Assembly (NCBI RefSeq): GCF_000759025.1
Contig: NZ_JPOS01000092.1
Location: 62,001 to 126,000, forward strand
Direction of reading: 5' to 3'
Length of the DNA: 64,000 nt
Source: Phaeodactylibacter xiamenensis
GTDB lineage: Bacteria > Bacteroidota > Bacteroidia > Chitinophagales > Saprospiraceae
The translations under genes and the position numbers were made by a program. Below, one piece after another: positions 62,728 to 64,000 of this stretch. The notes below the pieces were generated by a model. That model worked only from the letters and a program-made list of their open reading frames with translations, was not told where the DNA came from and made no database searches. Positions within the stretch are counted from its first letter, which is position 1; the number at the start of each line of letters is the position of its first letter.

Positions 62728-62904
62728 TCATACCATTTCTGCCGGGTCCTTTTCAGTTTCTTCTTCGGAAGGGGCGTTGACATTATCAGCTTTTCCTTTC
62801 TTCTTGGTGAACGCCACCAGCAGAATCCAGGCCGGAATCACAATGAGGGACACCACCATTGCAATGAAGGCAACTTTGGCAGCAAAGAGGTCTAACAGGA
62901 ACAT
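62728..62904 (-). CDS. Small single-pass membrane protein (58 residues), paralogue A
   Basis: Reads MFLLDLFAAKVAFIAMVVSL, then IVIPAWILLVAF, a KKKGK basic stop-transfer stretch and an acidic tail ending EMV. One membrane helix, tail likely cytoplasmic. Aligned without gaps to the 47-residue protein encoded just upstream, it shares L3, L4, an acidic residue at 5, A9, K10, F13, P24 and W26, so the two look like tandem paralogues. Function unknown; regulatory small membrane proteins of respiratory or transport complexes are one possibility, with no direct evidence. A CRP/FNR-like site lies upstream. Confidence 0.6.
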   Translation of the reverse strand: MFLLDLFAAKVAFIAMVVSLIVIPAWILLVAFTKKKGKADNVNAPSEEETEKDPAEMV

Positions 62905-62953
62905 TGGTTTATATTTTTGTGAGTAAGTGAGGCAGCCTGCCCCTTTTTCACAT

Positions 62954-62996
62954 CAATAATACGGCAGTTCACAAATCCAGGTAATGACCTTTGTCA
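62954..62996 (-). promoter_or_regulatory. CRP/FNR-like operator and promoter of the 58-residue membrane protein gene
   Basis: TGACCTTTGTCACCCTG (62985-63001, plus strand) is identical over 17 bases to the site at 49052-49068. The -7-like box on the minus strand is TATTATTG (62954-62961, one mismatch). Palindrome centre to -7 centre is again 33 bases. Confidence 0.5.
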
Positions 62997-63034
62997 CCCT
63001 GTGTCCATGAAAAATATTAGGCTTTTTACGGCAC

Positions 63035-63178
63035 CTAAGCTTCGTCTTCCGGCTCAGCAGCCTTCTTTTTTGCGTTCCGCCGGTAGTAAGCAACAATTGC
63101 CCACACCGGCAGTACAACGGTCACAAACAACAGCAATAAGAAGATGGCCTTCGCCCTTATGATTTCAAGAAGGATCAT
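63035..63178 (-). CDS. Small single-pass membrane protein (47 residues), paralogue B
   Basis: Reads MILLEIIRAKAIFLLLLFVT, then VVLPVWAIVAYYRR, a basic run (NAKKK) and a short acidic tail. One membrane helix with P24 and W26 in the same places as in paralogue A. It lies 96 bases downstream of the partial unknown gene, separated by a stable hairpin. Function unknown. Confidence 0.6.
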   Translation of the reverse strand: MILLEIIRAKAIFLLLLFVTVVLPVWAIVAYYRRNAKKKAAEPEDEA

Positions 63179-63240
63179 TGGATTAAAATTAAGTGAACAA
63201 CGATACCTTCAATATGCAGATCAATAGTATTTCTATTGCT

Positions 63241-63273
63241 GACAGATCACAGTTCTGTAAGGTGTGATTTGTC
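63241..63273 (-). terminator. Hairpin directly after the stop codon of the partial gene at the window end
   Basis: GACAGATCACA pairs with TGTGATTTGTC (one G-T pair). It has no clear T run on the minus strand, so it may be a terminator or an mRNA-stabilising hairpin. Confidence 0.4.
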
Positions 63274-63274
63274 A

Positions 63275-64000
63275 TTACTTTTGTTGAGCAGCCTTCACCC
63301 GGTTGAGGAAAAGCCGTGCCGAGCCCACATCCACCGCCTGTATCTCGTAGGTGTTGCCATCATCCATTTTGGTGATTAACTCCTTGCTCTTCATTCCGCC
63401 CAGGGCATCCATAAACTCAGGATTGTTGGAGGTGATGCTCATAATGCCCTGCTTGAAGCCAAAAAAGTAGAACAGTTCGCTCGGCGACTTGATATAAATG
63501 TACAAACGGTCGTCTTCATTGCTTGGCATTTTGTACTCTACGTAAGCTTCCAGCATCTTATTTAGGGGCTCACCAGCTACGGATACGATACCGATTTTTT
63601 CCTCTTTGGACACAAAGGACTGATACTCCGCATCCCACTTCATCGGAATTTTAGAAAACAGGAAAGTGTAGGGGTTGATCTTTTTCGGTATATCCAGAAT
63701 GCCATTACCTAAAGTTGCCAGGGCTTCCCTGGCTTCCGTCCCTTCCGGAAGCAGGTTCATCAGCGCTTCCCGGTAAAAGTCCAGCTCCGTGAGGTAAACA
63801 ATGGGCTTGGCATCAAAACTCATCGCCTCGATGTCATTCATCATGATTTTCATGAGCCTATCCGGCACAATCAGTTTTACGCCCGACATGAACTCGGCGT
63901 TGATTTCATACCGCTGCACCCCTTCTTCCTGCTGTCCGAGCGATGGGATGAGCGACATGGTATCCGAAATGATCATTTCATCCGGATTGACTACTTCTTC
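63275..64000 (-). CDS. Unrecognised protein, C-terminal part (5' end outside window)
   Basis: The frame is open to the window edge (EEVVNPDE precedes the first internal Met), so this is the last 241 residues of a longer protein. It is a mixed alpha/beta, charged sequence without membrane segments in this part; notable stretches are NAEFMSGVKLIVPDRLMKIM, FYREALMNLLPEGTEAREAL and SPSELFYFFGFKQGIMSITS. I do not recognise a family. The opening EEVVNPDEMIISDTMSLIPS could be a linker after an upstream domain. Nearby small membrane protein genes on the same strand may be functionally linked, but no evidence shows it. Confidence 0.6.
   Translation of the reverse strand, partial: EEVVNPDEMIISDTMSLIPSLGQQEEGVQRYEINAEFMSGVKLIVPDRLMKIMMNDIEAMSFDAKPIVYLTELDFYREALMNLLPEGTEAREALATLGNGILDIPKKINPYTFLFSKIPMKWDAEYQSFVSKEEKIGIVSVAGEPLNKMLEAYVEYKMPSNEDDRLYIYIKSPSELFYFFGFKQGIMSITSNNPEFMDALGGMKSKELITKMDDGNTYEIQAVDVGSARLFLNRVKAAQQK

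Overview
The window reads as chromosomal DNA of a Bacteroidota bacterium, most likely of the Saprospiria/Lewinella type. Supporting signs: a single short primary sigma factor of the Bacteroidota kind; promoters of the form TTTG-N17..21-TAnnTTTG in front of many genes; few Shine-Dalgarno sequences; several giant secreted proteins ending in type IX secretion (T9SS) sorting domains (type A and the gliding-motility-associated type B); a lipidated TamA homologue (TamL) overlapping tamB; and futalosine-pathway menaquinone synthesis (mqnD). The genus is inference; the phylum is well supported.

Layout. 0-8.8 kb: the end of tamB, tamL, queA, a secreted transglutaminase-like protein, a small DUF2795 protein behind a structured leader, a large unrecognised helical protein and cmk. 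8.8-17.2 kb (minus strand): a Nudix-fold protein without a Nudix box, a membrane protein and a lipoprotein, rpoD, pnp, rpsO and the etfB-etfA pair. 17.4-29.2 kb: a TPR protein, a secreted M12B-type metalloprotease, an aldehyde dehydrogenase, a beta-propeller/amidohydrolase and the secDF fusion. 29.3-48.8 kb is a surface-protein island: two tandem paralogous choice-of-anchor-L adhesins with type B sorting domains, a PorE-like TPR/propeller/CRD/OmpA lipoprotein, and a 1,988-residue SprB-repeat protein. 48.9-64 kb is mixed housekeeping: an ABC-F ATPase, clpB, mqnD, alanine dehydrogenase, an AI-2E-family permease, tRNA-Pro(GGG), DUF2383/DUF2911/DUF2177/DUF92 proteins, a CBS protein, a fatty acid desaturase, small single-pass membrane proteins and a partial unknown gene.

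How it fits together. SecDF helps move the signal-peptide proteins across the inner membrane. TamB/TamL and the PorE-like lipoprotein belong to outer-membrane biogenesis and T9SS. The metalloprotease and the adhesins carry T9SS signals and should end on the cell surface.

Most unusual observations: (1) the second adhesin, about 2,729 codons, is cut by one in-frame TAG that stands exactly where sister repeats have a Gln CAG codon, separating the export signal from the T9SS signal; (2) its downstream part contains a 747-nt, three-domain unit present three times at exactly the same length; (3) two genes for tiny single-pass membrane proteins 14 kb apart share an identical 17-mer with a CRP/FNR-like palindrome, centred exactly 33 nt from the -7 box in both; (4) a nested MITE-like element lies upstream of alanine dehydrogenase; (5) structured RNA candidates lie next to tRNA-Pro and at the predicted transcription start of the DUF2795 leader.
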